Shown piece after piece: positions 25,012-33,289 of a DNA stretch of 64,000 nt. Under the pieces are notes generated by a model, which was given only the letters and a program-made list of their open reading frames with translations, did not search any database and was not told where the DNA came from. A program made the position numbers and the translations under genes. The DNA is from Leptospiraceae bacterium (GTDB taxonomy: Bacteria > Spirochaetota > Leptospiria > Leptospirales > Leptospiraceae): contig JADJSX010000006.1 of NCBI GenBank assembly GCA_016711485.1, forward strand, positions 110,001-174,000, in the 5' to 3' direction. Every line of letters starts with the position of its first letter. The first letter of the stretch is position 1.

Positions 25012-27591
25012 ATGACAAAGAAAAGTTATAAAGAACAAAAAAGTCTTGCTCTCGAATTTTTAGAGAATGTAAGAAAACAAGACTTTACAAAGGCAATAGA
25101 AGTTCTAAATACAATTGCGAAGAATGAAAATTATTTCTGGAATGAGGTTTGGAATGCAACTGGTGAAGATTCCGAGTCAGATTCAAAGTTTCTTCTCGAA
25201 TTTCTAAATTCCTATCCATTAAATTCAGAGAATAGTATATACTGGAATTTAATTAAAAGTATACAACTATTTAACGCTGGTTTAAAAGAAGAAGCATATC
25301 AACATTTGCTCCATCGGGTAAATACTGAATCTCAAACTACTTCTCTTTATTATGATTCACTAGGTCGAATTTCTTTTCGTTTAAAGAAACAGGCAGAAGC
25401 AATTAATTATTTTGAAAAAGCCATCGAGATTGATCCGAACCAAACAGTGCTTTATAATAATTTAGGCTATATGTATTGTCATCAGGAGAATTATGAAAAA
25501 GGTATTCCTTGCCTAGAAAAAGGAATTGAGTTAGATAGTGATTATCATATCATACAAAGCCATCTTGGAGATGCATATTTGGAGTTAAAGGATTATGATA
25601 AAGCAAATAACGCTTATATTAAAGCGACCGAACTTGATTCTTTGAATTTATCCTATTTTTCTAAATTAGGATCAATTTACTTTAAATTAAAAGAATATAA
25701 CAAAGCAATAGAGTCTTATAACATAGCGATTAAGCTTGATCCACAAAATGCAGTGATCTTTGATTCCATCGGCGATTCTTATTATGATTTGAAGGAATTC
25801 GAACAAGCAATTGCGTTTTACACTAAAGCAATGGAATTAAATCCAGAAAAATCAGGCTACTGCAATGATTTAGGCAACGCTTATTTTCAGTTAAAAGGAT
25901 ATCCCAGAGCAATCGAATTTTATAATAAAGCAATTAAACTTGATTCAAAAAAAGCATATTATTATACCAATGTTGGTAATGCATATTATGAGTTAAAAGA
26001 ATATATTAATGCAATCGAGTTTTATAACAAGGCAATGGAGCTCGAGCCCGAAAATGCAAGACACTTAAACTCATTAGGTAATTCTTTTTATAAGCTAGAA
26101 GAATATGATAAAGCAATTGAATATTCTAAGAAATCGATAGTGCTAGACCCGAAAAATGCCGTCTATGTAAACTCATTAGGTAATTCTTATTTTAAATTAG
26201 AAGATTACCCTAAAGCAATTGAATTTTATAATAAATCAATCGAACTCGATATAAATAATCCGACTTACTATTATAATATAGGAGCCTGTTACTCTGAATT
26301 AAGTGAATATGAAAAGACTATTGAATATTACCACAAAGCAATTGATTTAGATAAAGATGTTTTGCTTTTTCATCATAATCTAGGGTACGCTTATGCGCAA
26401 ATGAAAGAATATGATAAGGCAATTGAGTTTTATGATAAGGCAATTGAAATTAATCCTGCTCATTATACTTCATATCTTAACTCTTCTTTTGTTTATTATA
26501 TGAAAAAAGAGTATAATAACTGTAAAGATATATTAACTAGAGTAATTGAACTATCAAGTAAATCACCAGATGTTCTTTCATTTTCCCTTTTTATTTATAA
26601 AAATATTTATGATGATACAAAAGACAAAGAGTTTCATGCGTTATATAAAAATGCGTTCATTGAATTATCAAAAATAGAACCCGAAAAGGCATTTAAGGCT
26701 TACGAAGAACAAAATGAGGAATTGGAAAACCTATTTAAGAAAAAAAAAGAATATGATGAACAGAAAAAGTTAATTTCCTTTCTTTCGCATACTTTCACGA
26801 ATGCGCTAGGTTCTGAGCATCAGACTTTAAAGTCATCTATTAAATCGCTTCAAAAAGGAAAAGCTGAATCGAACTGGAATTTAGTTGACTCTAGTCTAAA
26901 TCGATTGATTGCTCTTTCTGGAAATTTTCTTCAACTTGAAAACTTAATTCGATTCTTTAAATTGATTGTCCGTGAGCCAGAAGAATTCCAAAAGCAATGG
27001 GAGTCTGATACGCAACAGGAAATATCAGTTCAGTTTATATTTGCTTTGATTTTAAAACATTTGTTTTCGAATATACTTTATTCTTCTGATCCAACTATTA
27101 GAATAAAACTTTTTGGAGAGAATACGAATTGGAATGCGCTACGTCAATCTTTCGACGAAACCATTTTGCAAATTGAATTGATAGAAGAAGGCGATAGTGT
27201 TTCTAATTATATTCAATGGGTTAAGAGTAATTGTCCGCAAATTAGCTTTTTAATCGAGGATAATACAACGAAACTTTCCAAGTTTGAAATTCGAATGAAT
27301 TCTATCTATGCTGTCATGGGGGAATTTATTCAAAATGCATTAAAGTATTCCAAACAAGGAACGAAAGTTCAGATTGAATGGAAACGAGAAGGAAGTGAAA
27401 TTTCTTTTTTCTGTCTAAATGAATTTGATGAGCAATCTACTAAAACCCAAGGAACAAAAAAAGGAAAATATTTTATAGATAAGCTAACAGATATTTTAAG
27501 AAAGCAAGGCTTTGTTATCCCCAAGTTTGAAGATAAGGACGGAAATTATAAAACTTCTTTTCAAATTACATTTAAGGATGAAATTAAATGA
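25012..27591 (+). CDS. TPR-repeat sensor histidine kinase
   Basis: 859 residues. About a dozen tetratricopeptide repeats (roughly 110-560) recur with the pattern LGNAYFQLKGYPRAIEFYNKAI. They are followed by a histidine-kinase module. SFLSHTFTNAL has a candidate phospho-accepting His (H593). The ATP-binding region starts with GEFIQNALKYS (about 768-778, N-box). The G-boxes are weak. No membrane segment is visible, so it should sense a cytoplasmic signal. The stop overlaps the next gene by 4 nt (ATGA). Soluble TPR kinases linked to a receiver-effector are known from the Detocs defence family; the kinship here is inferred from layout, not proven. Confidence 0.7.
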   Translation: MTKKSYKEQKSLALEFLENVRKQDFTKAIEVLNTIAKNENYFWNEVWNATGEDSESDSKFLLEFLNSYPLNSENSIYWNLIKSIQLFNAGLKEEAYQHLLHRVNTESQTTSLYYDSLGRISFRLKKQAEAINYFEKAIEIDPNQTVLYNNLGYMYCHQENYEKGIPCLEKGIELDSDYHIIQSHLGDAYLELKDYDKANNAYIKATELDSLNLSYFSKLGSIYFKLKEYNKAIESYNIAIKLDPQNAVIFDSIGDSYYDLKEFEQAIAFYTKAMELNPEKSGYCNDLGNAYFQLKGYPRAIEFYNKAIKLDSKKAYYYTNVGNAYYELKEYINAIEFYNKAMELEPENARHLNSLGNSFYKLEEYDKAIEYSKKSIVLDPKNAVYVNSLGNSYFKLEDYPKAIEFYNKSIELDINNPTYYYNIGACYSELSEYEKTIEYYHKAIDLDKDVLLFHHNLGYAYAQMKEYDKAIEFYDKAIEINPAHYTSYLNSSFVYYMKKEYNNCKDILTRVIELSSKSPDVLSFSLFIYKNIYDDTKDKEFHALYKNAFIELSKIEPEKAFKAYEEQNEELENLFKKKKEYDEQKKLISFLSHTFTNALGSEHQTLKSSIKSLQKGKAESNWNLVDSSLNRLIALSGNFLQLENLIRFFKLIVREPEEFQKQWESDTQQEISVQFIFALILKHLFSNILYSSDPTIRIKLFGENTNWNALRQSFDETILQIELIEEGDSVSNYIQWVKSNCPQISFLIEDNTTKLSKFEIRMNSIYAVMGEFIQNALKYSKQGTKVQIEWKREGSEISFFCLNEFDEQSTKTQGTKKGKYFIDKLTDILRKQGFVIPKFEDKDGNYKTSFQITFKDEIK

Positions 27592-29018
27592 ACATTTTAT
27601 GGATTGAAGACTTTGAGCGGGGAACACCTGATTCAATAGCAATTAATATTTTTAAGGATGCTATTCCTACTTTGGAAGGGAAATTAAATGAGAATGATAA
27701 TATTGATATTCCTTTTCCAGAAAGATTTGCTAGTTCATTAAGCGATGAAAAAGTATTTAGAATAGATATATGTCTAAGTTATGAACAATGGGCAAAAGAA
27801 TATAAACAGAAATATTCTAATTATGATTTATTTATAATCGATGTAAATCTTGCAAAATATAGATCATCTGATGAGATTCAAAAAGAAAACAAGCACTATG
27901 GAGATGATGAAGCTGGTGTTAAAATCTGTATGGATTTGATACAGAAGAATTATCCGGTTTCCAATGTAGCATTTTTAACTGGCCAAGATGAGACTATCAT
28001 TTATCATAAAACTCAGTTCAAGAAGCAAAGTAGTATTTTCCCTGAAAATATTTTTTCTAAAAGTACGGAAGGTTTTCAAAAAATAAGAGAGTGGATAAGT
28101 AGTATTATTCGAAATCCGTATTTTATTTTAAGAAGAGGAGTCTTAGAAGGACAAAATCTAATCCGAGATAATTTGAAAAGAATAGGCAATAATCAGAATG
28201 ATCTCGATGATTTTATTTTAGTTTTTAAAACATTTAAAAGCGGTAAAATTCCACTTGCCAAAGATAAGGTCTCTGAACGAAAAGAATACTTAGAAAAAGT
28301 AATAAACTTTTGGAATCTTAATTCTTTTTATAGCTCTGAAATAAATTATCATTCAATACTTAAAAATATTACAGAGGATTTGGATAGCTCTGAGATAAAG
28401 TTAATAAATATACTAACTCCAAATTACGAGAATATATTTAAGAATGCATGCATCGTGGTTATGAAGATTTTACGAAATACTTCAGCACATGGGAACTTAC
28501 CTGAACTCAATGAAACTGAAATGGCTTTTTTCTTTTTGATCTTCATTCGTGCCTTCTTCGATCTTCCAATAGATAAAGTTTATAGACATGAACATATACT
28601 TGCTAAATTATTTGAAAGTAATAGCGAGGCGAAATTAGAAAAGGACAAAATATCTATAGAACTTTTCAATAAACTAAAAAGTTTAAAACAATATGTAAAG
28701 TCCAAAGGCTACTCATGTGACGCACAAGATTATTCTGAAATAGTAAGCAGAGCTACCTATCTAGAAAAAAGTAAATTATCAAAAGAGATAATTAGGGAAA
28801 TAATTTTAAATCAAAAAGTATTTTATAGAATTTTCTTCACAGAGTTTTTACCATTTAAGGAAGTAAAATCAAAAGAAGATTTTGATTCAGTCCCGAATCA
28901 AATGGTCATTACAAAATACTATGAATGTTCGAATTCAATTAATGCAACGTCTGAAATTCTAAAAGATGCACCTAAATTTTATGCTAGTATTTTTTATAAG
29001 AATGCATTCGAGTTATAA
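27588..29018 (+). CDS. receiver domain protein with HEPN-like RNase effector domain
   Basis: 476 residues. The N-terminus is receiver-like: ILWIEDFE acidic patch, DLFIIDVNL with candidate phospho-Asp D85, AFLTGQD (T131) and K158. A linker follows. The C-terminal helical part holds KILRNTSAHGNLPELNE, where R296 and H301 make an R-x4-H motif of HEPN ribonucleases. The gene is coupled to the TPR kinase (4-nt overlap). The simple reading is that phosphorylation of D85 switches on RNA cleavage. No third phosphorelay protein is visible. The receiver part has a long insertion between strands, so it is divergent. Confidence 0.6.
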   Translation: MNILWIEDFERGTPDSIAINIFKDAIPTLEGKLNENDNIDIPFPERFASSLSDEKVFRIDICLSYEQWAKEYKQKYSNYDLFIIDVNLAKYRSSDEIQKENKHYGDDEAGVKICMDLIQKNYPVSNVAFLTGQDETIIYHKTQFKKQSSIFPENIFSKSTEGFQKIREWISSIIRNPYFILRRGVLEGQNLIRDNLKRIGNNQNDLDDFILVFKTFKSGKIPLAKDKVSERKEYLEKVINFWNLNSFYSSEINYHSILKNITEDLDSSEIKLINILTPNYENIFKNACIVVMKILRNTSAHGNLPELNETEMAFFFLIFIRAFFDLPIDKVYRHEHILAKLFESNSEAKLEKDKISIELFNKLKSLKQYVKSKGYSCDAQDYSEIVSRATYLEKSKLSKEIIREIILNQKVFYRIFFTEFLPFKEVKSKEDFDSVPNQMVITKYYECSNSINATSEILKDAPKFYASIFYKNAFEL

Positions 29019-29055
29019 TTAGTGAACTCTAGGACGATGTAAACAGGAAACCCTA

Positions 29056-29403
29056 ATGACAGTTGCAGACCAAAAAATAATCGAACAAGAAGCAATTCAA
29101 AAACTAATCAAAATAATTGTCACAAAGATTGATCCCGATAAAATAATTTTATTCGGATCAAGAGCAACGGAAAACTTTCACAAGGATAGTGATTATGATT
29201 TGTGCATCATCAAAAAAGAAGTAGCGCATAAAAGGAAGTTGGCGCAAGAGATATACAGATTATTGTATGGTTCTGGACTCAGTGTAGATGTAATAGTAGA
29301 AACCCCTGAAAAATTTTTAGAGCTGAAGGATAATCCGTATTTAATCTACCAACAAATTGAAACAAAGGGGCGGGTGCTTTATGATAAACAAAGATCTGGC
29401 TGA
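29056..29403 (+). CDS. MNT-type nucleotidyltransferase
   Basis: 115 residues, with AGGAAA before the ATG. KIILFGSRATENFHKDSDYDLCII holds the minimal nucleotidyltransferase signature GSRA and the catalytic DxD (DYD). These proteins pair with HEPN toxins and act as antitoxins that nucleotidylate (AMPylate) the partner. The partner that follows is truncated (29381-29476), so the system appears inactivated. Confidence 0.85.
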   Translation: MTVADQKIIEQEAIQKLIKIIVTKIDPDKIILFGSRATENFHKDSDYDLCIIKKEVAHKRKLAQEIYRLLYGSGLSVDVIVETPEKFLELKDNPYLIYQQIETKGRVLYDKQRSG

Positions 29404-29476
29404 TGAATGGATGAACCGCGAAGATATTCCAATTATCGCATTTATTTCAAAAGTATCTCCTTCTCCAATTGCTTAA
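29381..29476 (+). pseudogene. truncated HEPN partner of the MNT gene
   Basis: A frame of 31 codons overlaps the end of the MNT gene and begins MINKDLADEWMNREDIP, the usual start of a HEPN toxin that follows MNT antitoxins. It then reads into the 3' end of the convergent gene 29442-29969 and hits TAA. About 100 codons of a normal HEPN protein, including the R-x4-6-H motif, are missing. Confidence 0.65.
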
Positions 29477-29969
29477 TTCTCTCCACCATATCATCCCCCG
29501 TGCCGATTAGGTAGTGATGGTGATTAACGCATAGTAGCCAGTCCATTCTTTCAGAGGCAAAATAATATTCGCCGATGCAGTAGGATTCTTCGATTATTTT
29601 TTGAATCGCTGGGAGTTTACCTTTGTAAAACCAGAACTTTGGCGTTTCATGAACTTGGTCACTCACAAAAAAAAGTAAATCGTTTTCTTTTTCAAAAACT
29701 TTATCCAGATATTTGTGCGGATGTATTTTGCATTGGATAGAATAGGAATCTTGCGAGAAACATGCCCAGTACCAATGAAATTTATTCGTGTAATGAGTTA
29801 ATTTTACAAAATTCTTCTCTATCGTTTTTTGAATCTCTTGCCATTGGTTTATCCCGATAGGTTTAAAATCATCTAAAGAAATATTCATTTCTTTCCGAAG
29901 TTTCTCTATCTCTTGGCGCATATTTGTCCAAACAATTTCGGATTTCCTATTTTTTTGTAACTCATTCAT
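29442..29969 (-). CDS. hypothetical protein, 175 aa
   Basis: 175 residues, convergent with the MNT pair and overlapping the truncated HEPN remnant. It is Trp- and Tyr-rich: FHWYWACFSQDSYSI, FWFYKGKLPAIQK, SERMDWLLCVNHHHYLIG. No signal peptide or membrane segment. I do not recognise the family with confidence. A stand-alone cytoplasmic protein, possibly an immunity-type protein of a polymorphic toxin system, as those often have this make-up. Confidence 0.55.
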   Translation of the reverse strand: MNELQKNRKSEIVWTNMRQEIEKLRKEMNISLDDFKPIGINQWQEIQKTIEKNFVKLTHYTNKFHWYWACFSQDSYSIQCKIHPHKYLDKVFEKENDLLFFVSDQVHETPKFWFYKGKLPAIQKIIEESYCIGEYYFASERMDWLLCVNHHHYLIGTGDDMVERIKQLEKEILLK

Positions 29970-30035
29970 TCGGTCAGAGTCGCAAAATTATTTTACCCTA
30001 TCAAGAATATTTTAGCGGATAAGGGTAAAAAATAT

Positions 30036-30163
30036 CTGAATCAGGATTTACTGGATTTAAAGATTAGCAGGATTTGATTCTTGTCAAATATTCCACTATA
30101 CCGAGAAATTATTTTTACGTGTAAATTCTGTTAATCCTGCCAACCCTTAAATCCTGATACAGG
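30036..30163. repeat. imperfect inverted repeat around 128 bp
   Basis: ctgaatcaggatttactgg with ttagcaggatt on the left is mirrored by aatcctgcc and aaatcctgatacag on the right. Inverted repeats with these words are dispersed in many genomes. The interval 29970-30220 has no gene other than this. Confidence 0.6.
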
Positions 30164-30220
30164 CAGTGGATTTTTCTTCTTGCAAAAAAATGTCCAAATG
30201 GACAAAATTGTATTTCAGCC

Positions 30221-30550
30221 ATGCCAGTAAAAAAGAAACCAGCCAAGAAAAAAACAAAAGCGCATACTCCTATTCATCCGGGGAAAGTGTTAGAAAAATT
30301 TCTAACCCAGCATGACTTAACAGCATATCGACTGGCGAAGGAAATAAAAATAGACGCTTCTTTACTTGGTAAAATTATTAAAGGAGATAGACCTATTTCC
30401 CCACTTGTATCTCTGGCACTCGGAAAATTTTTTAGAGTCGATGAGGCTTACTGGGTTACTCTGCAAGTTCAGTATGATTTGGGCGTTACGAAATTAGAAA
30501 AAGATGTTTTGATTCATTCTATTCGAACGATTGGGGAAATGAATGTCTGA
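30221..30550 (+). CDS. higA: HigA-like XRE antitoxin without HigB
   Basis: 109 residues. PIHPGKVLEKFLTQHDLTAYRLAKEI is the HigA/VapI-type opening; HTH recognition helix region SLLGKIIKGDRPISPLVSLALGKFF follows. A Lys-rich N-terminal extension is unusual. HigB normally lies directly upstream, but the 250 bases before contain only a repeat, so the antitoxin is an orphan or serves as a regulator. It overlaps the broken gene downstream by 8 nt. Confidence 0.8.
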   Translation: MPVKKKPAKKKTKAHTPIHPGKVLEKFLTQHDLTAYRLAKEIKIDASLLGKIIKGDRPISPLVSLALGKFFRVDEAYWVTLQVQYDLGVTKLEKDVLIHSIRTIGEMNV

Positions 30551-30890
30551 GAAGAAAGTTCCTAATCCTTACGGAAGATTAGGGAGTCCACCACATCAAG
30601 ATAAGGTGGATGAGGTTGCTGAAGACATTGAAAGTCGGGGATTTGCTTATGTGAAAGGGTGCGACTATTTAATCGACGTGCTAAGTTTGTCGATGTGGCT
30701 GCTTTTGATAACCAGCAGAAGTTACAAGAGTTGCACCAAATTGGAAAACAGAATTAAAATGGGTTGCCAGTCAAGCGGGAACGGGATACAATTGAGGAAA
30801 TTTATGAGAATATGGGAATTTATCCAGAATTTCATTCATACAATAGTAGCGAAAGCGTAAAGCAGGAAGAAGAACGTGAGAACTAACCAA
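30543..30890 (+). pseudogene. broken nuclease-like gene (frameshift plus stop)
   Basis: The frame begins NPYGRLGSPPHQDKVDEVAE and runs to about 30655. The sequence then continues in another frame as VRLFNRRAKFVDVAAFDN ... LHQIGKQN. A TAA follows, and beyond it the same frame gives NGLPVKRERDTIEEIYENMG and ends at 30890. Read together it is a family of small proteins with E...KFVDV...HQxGKQ...G.PVxRE motifs, nuclease-like in pattern (inference). One frameshift and one nonsense change mean it is inactive. Normal overlap with HigA and with the next gene supports it as an old operon member. Confidence 0.6.
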
Positions 30891-31454
30891 ATTAATTTTT
30901 ATCTGATGCCAGAAGATTGGGAAGTAGTAGAGCATTATCTTCAAGAAAATGGATTATTGCTATTAGCCTCACCTAGTCCGACTGAGCAGTTACGAATTGT
31001 ATCTTCTGTAAATCCCGTTTCTAATTCAGAGTTAAAGATTCATAAATACTACATCGCTTTAAAAAATGACGAAGAAAAAATTATTTGTAAGTTCGTTGAA
31101 AAGCAAAACTTTTACACCATTGACGAATCGAATTCTCCTGTTGTGGAAATACTAGTTCCGTTTTATCAAAACCATTTAGACAAGTTGAATCGGGGCAGAT
31201 TTTATTATAGTAAAGAAATCTATTTTGAAAAAGCTTTTACACCAAAGGATGATAAGTTTCTGAATATGGCTAGTGATTTATTTAAGTGGTTTCGCAAGAC
31301 ATTTAAGACATCCAAGCTAGAAGACTATGAAGATTTTATTATATCTCCTGCTGCACTCCGATTTCAGAAAAATGGTGGAATGTTATTAGTGAATCCAGAA
31401 GTGTCAAAGTCTGCTTTAGGAAAAGAAAAAATTTATCATTCCTTGGCAAGTTGA
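30876..31454 (+). CDS. hypothetical protein, 192 aa, partner of the broken gene
   Basis: 192 residues from a GTG at 30876, with AGGAAG upstream. It overlaps the end of the broken gene by 15 nt, so it is part of that operon. The C-terminal KNGGMLLVNPEVSKSAL is distinctive. No known domain, no signal peptide. Its two-gene partnership with a nuclease-like gene suggests an immunity protein, but I do not recognise it and this is weak inference. Confidence 0.5.
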   Translation: MRTNQINFYLMPEDWEVVEHYLQENGLLLLASPSPTEQLRIVSSVNPVSNSELKIHKYYIALKNDEEKIICKFVEKQNFYTIDESNSPVVEILVPFYQNHLDKLNRGRFYYSKEIYFEKAFTPKDDKFLNMASDLFKWFRKTFKTSKLEDYEDFIISPAALRFQKNGGMLLVNPEVSKSALGKEKIYHSLAS

Positions 31455-31831
31455 TTCTTCCCTACATCCTCACCGCGTAGTTTCGAACCAGCAATTCATT
31501 GTTTTAAAACAATCCTTCAAACAAGATTCCACAAACTTCTTTGAAGTTCCCCCCGTCGCTTAAACGCTCACCAGCAGCCCAATGTCATTAAGATAAGAAT
31601 TTTTTCACCACGGATGAACACAGATAAACACGGATGGCTTTAATAATCCTTAATCTTTTATCTGTGTCCATCGGTGTTCCAACTCAATGCTGCTTCTTGG
31701 GGCGCAGCATAATGTGGTAATCTTTGAGTGGCTCTCTTAACTTAATGACATTGGGCTGTTGGGAGATCTACGCAAACGGGTGGAATTTCAAGGGATAATA
31801 AGGGTTAACCTTATGAAAAGAAAGTTCGACA
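31455..31831. repeat. noncoding region with a nested 184-bp inverted repeat
   Basis: No gene. CAGCCCAATGTCATTA (31575-31590) and TAATGACATTGGGCTG (31743-31758) are a perfect 16-bp inverted pair. Between them lies a common dispersed repeat, caccacggatgaacacag ... ctgtgtccatcggtgttcc (31606-31681), itself an inverted repeat. The structure suggests a small mobile element (MITE-like) that was entered by a second one. Confidence 0.55.
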
Positions 31832-31972
31832 ACTCCACCGCGTTAGGGATCGAATGAGGTCAATAATTTGCGCACGTTCGATAAAATTTATTGCCTTCGC
31901 AATAAATTCACTCAGTGTCCGCAAATTATTGACCAGAATGAGAGCCCGGCGCATTTGCCGAGAAAGTAGAAC
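31832..31972. repeat. intergenic repeat with a fixed-site hairpin (copy 2)
   Basis: The frame is the same as at 19958: gcgttagggatcgaa ... agaatgagagcccg. The hairpin at the insertion site is different: GGTCAATAATTTGCG (31858-31872) and CGCAAATTATTGACC (31920-31934) form a perfect 15-bp outer stem. Its loop holds another small hairpin also found at 6578-6636. No gene in the interval. Confidence 0.7.
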
Positions 31973-32322
31973 CAATTTACCTTTATGTGTGGCAAATACT
32001 GAATATGCGCAACGCCCAGATTAGATGTTGGAAGTTTATGTTTTTTTATTTATTGATTCAATGAATTTTGTCTAATTCTTTTTCTGTAGCATTTAATTAC
32101 CATTTATCATAAATAAGTTCTGCTATTTTGGGTATTCCCAATTGCCAAAAGAAAGTTATCTTGTTTTAAATCGGAATTTACTTTTGGCAATTAGTATAAT
32201 TGCTCTACAAAAATCTTGGAAATTTATTTATGGAAGAAATATTTCAATACGAAATGGTTGATACGGGATTTGTGTCTATGTAGGTTCACCGTCCCTACTT
32301 AATAACAGGGAGTCATTATAAA
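31973..32322. promoter_or_regulatory. upstream region of the lipoprotein gene with a perfect 12-bp inverted repeat
   Basis: The stretch has no gene. AATTGCCAAAAG (32140-32151) is mirrored by CTTTTGGCAATT (32181-32192), and TATAAT follows at 32195-32200. This could be a promoter with an operator in front of the lipoprotein gene, but there is no clear -35 box and the distance to the gene is about 120 nt. Confidence 0.35.
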
Positions 32323-33270
32323 ATGAATAGAATAGTTTTTATTTTGTTTTTTATTTTTTTGGTTTGTAAATCTATCGATAAAAAATCTAGCTCCGATGAG
32401 ATAATTGATTTTACAGCTAAAAAAATTGCCCAAGATATTCTTAAAAATTATATAGACAAGGACAGAAAAACAATTGGTGTAGCTGCCTTTTCAAAAGAAG
32501 ATTTGGACGGTCGTAAGGTGAATATTCTTGGATTATTTTTGGCCAATTCGATTCATAATGAAATGTTTAATCCGAACCGATATGATTTGGTTGAGCGAAC
32601 GCAAATTGATAAAATTGTAGAAGAGTTTAAGTCTTATCAAAATGGTCTCTATTCAGAGGGTGATACTAAAAAATTAGCTCTTCATGGTGTTGATTATTTA
32701 CTGATTGGCTCTTTACAAAAACGACAGGATACAATTCGGATTAATGCAAGACTTGTTTCTTTACAGACTGGAAAAATTGTTTCGATTGCATCTGAAACAA
32801 TCCCTGTTAACAATTCTATTTCTGATTTATATCATTCTGATAATAGTGTGGAACTTAAAAAAAAGGAGACTCTAAGTGTTGGCAATCTTTATTTGAGTCG
32901 TCAGACGGAGGAGGGGCTAGAGCCGTCTAACGTATTTTATTGGGACGATCATGTATTCTTAAAATACAAACAGGACAATACTTTTGATACTACTCGCGTT
33001 GAATTGGGATTTTCTGAATGTCAAAGAGGTCTTTATTATAGAAAAAAATTTGATATCAATTCTTCCTGGGCCGGTTTTGGTTATCCTGCGGACTCTACCA
33101 TGTCACTGAAGAATTTTTTATCCGATTATAATCGCACGAGTATCCCCAATTCAAATTGTTTTGATATTTCTTTTATTGTAAAAGATATCACCATACAAAA
33201 AACATCTATTTCTATCGAAAAACCTAAATTTAAAAAATCGCATCCTCTATTTTTTGATTCTAATTGGTAA
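32323..33270 (+). CDS. CsgG/FlgO-like lipoprotein
   Basis: 315 residues. GGGAG lies upstream of the ATG. The N-terminus IVFILFFIFLVCKS is a lipoprotein signal with Cys15. KTIGVAAFSK, FLANSIHNEMFNPNRYDLVERTQIDKIVEE and YLLIGSLQKRQDTIRINARLV match the FlgO/CsgG-type alpha-beta domain that senses or handles envelope cargo. The remainder has no clear domain. It ends in a hairpin terminator shared with the convergent hldD. Confidence 0.65.
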   Translation: MNRIVFILFFIFLVCKSIDKKSSSDEIIDFTAKKIAQDILKNYIDKDRKTIGVAAFSKEDLDGRKVNILGLFLANSIHNEMFNPNRYDLVERTQIDKIVEEFKSYQNGLYSEGDTKKLALHGVDYLLIGSLQKRQDTIRINARLVSLQTGKIVSIASETIPVNNSISDLYHSDNSVELKKKETLSVGNLYLSRQTEEGLEPSNVFYWDDHVFLKYKQDNTFDTTRVELGFSECQRGLYYRKKFDINSSWAGFGYPADSTMSLKNFLSDYNRTSIPNSNCFDISFIVKDITIQKTSISIEKPKFKKSHPLFFDSNW

Positions 33271-33289
33271 AACTAGAATCAAAAATTTT
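33251..33289. terminator. bidirectional terminator between convergent genes
   Basis: TTTTTGATTCTA (33251-33262) and TAGAATCAAAAA (33274-33285) form a perfect 12-bp stem with an 11-nt loop; T and A runs flank both sides. It overlaps the lipoprotein stop codon and serves hldD on the other strand. Confidence 0.75.

Noticed and set aside
25012..29018. Calling the kinase pair a complete Detocs system
   Set aside because: No DtcB-like gene is seen and the effector is HEPN-like, not the described ATP-cleaving domain; only the general layout agrees.
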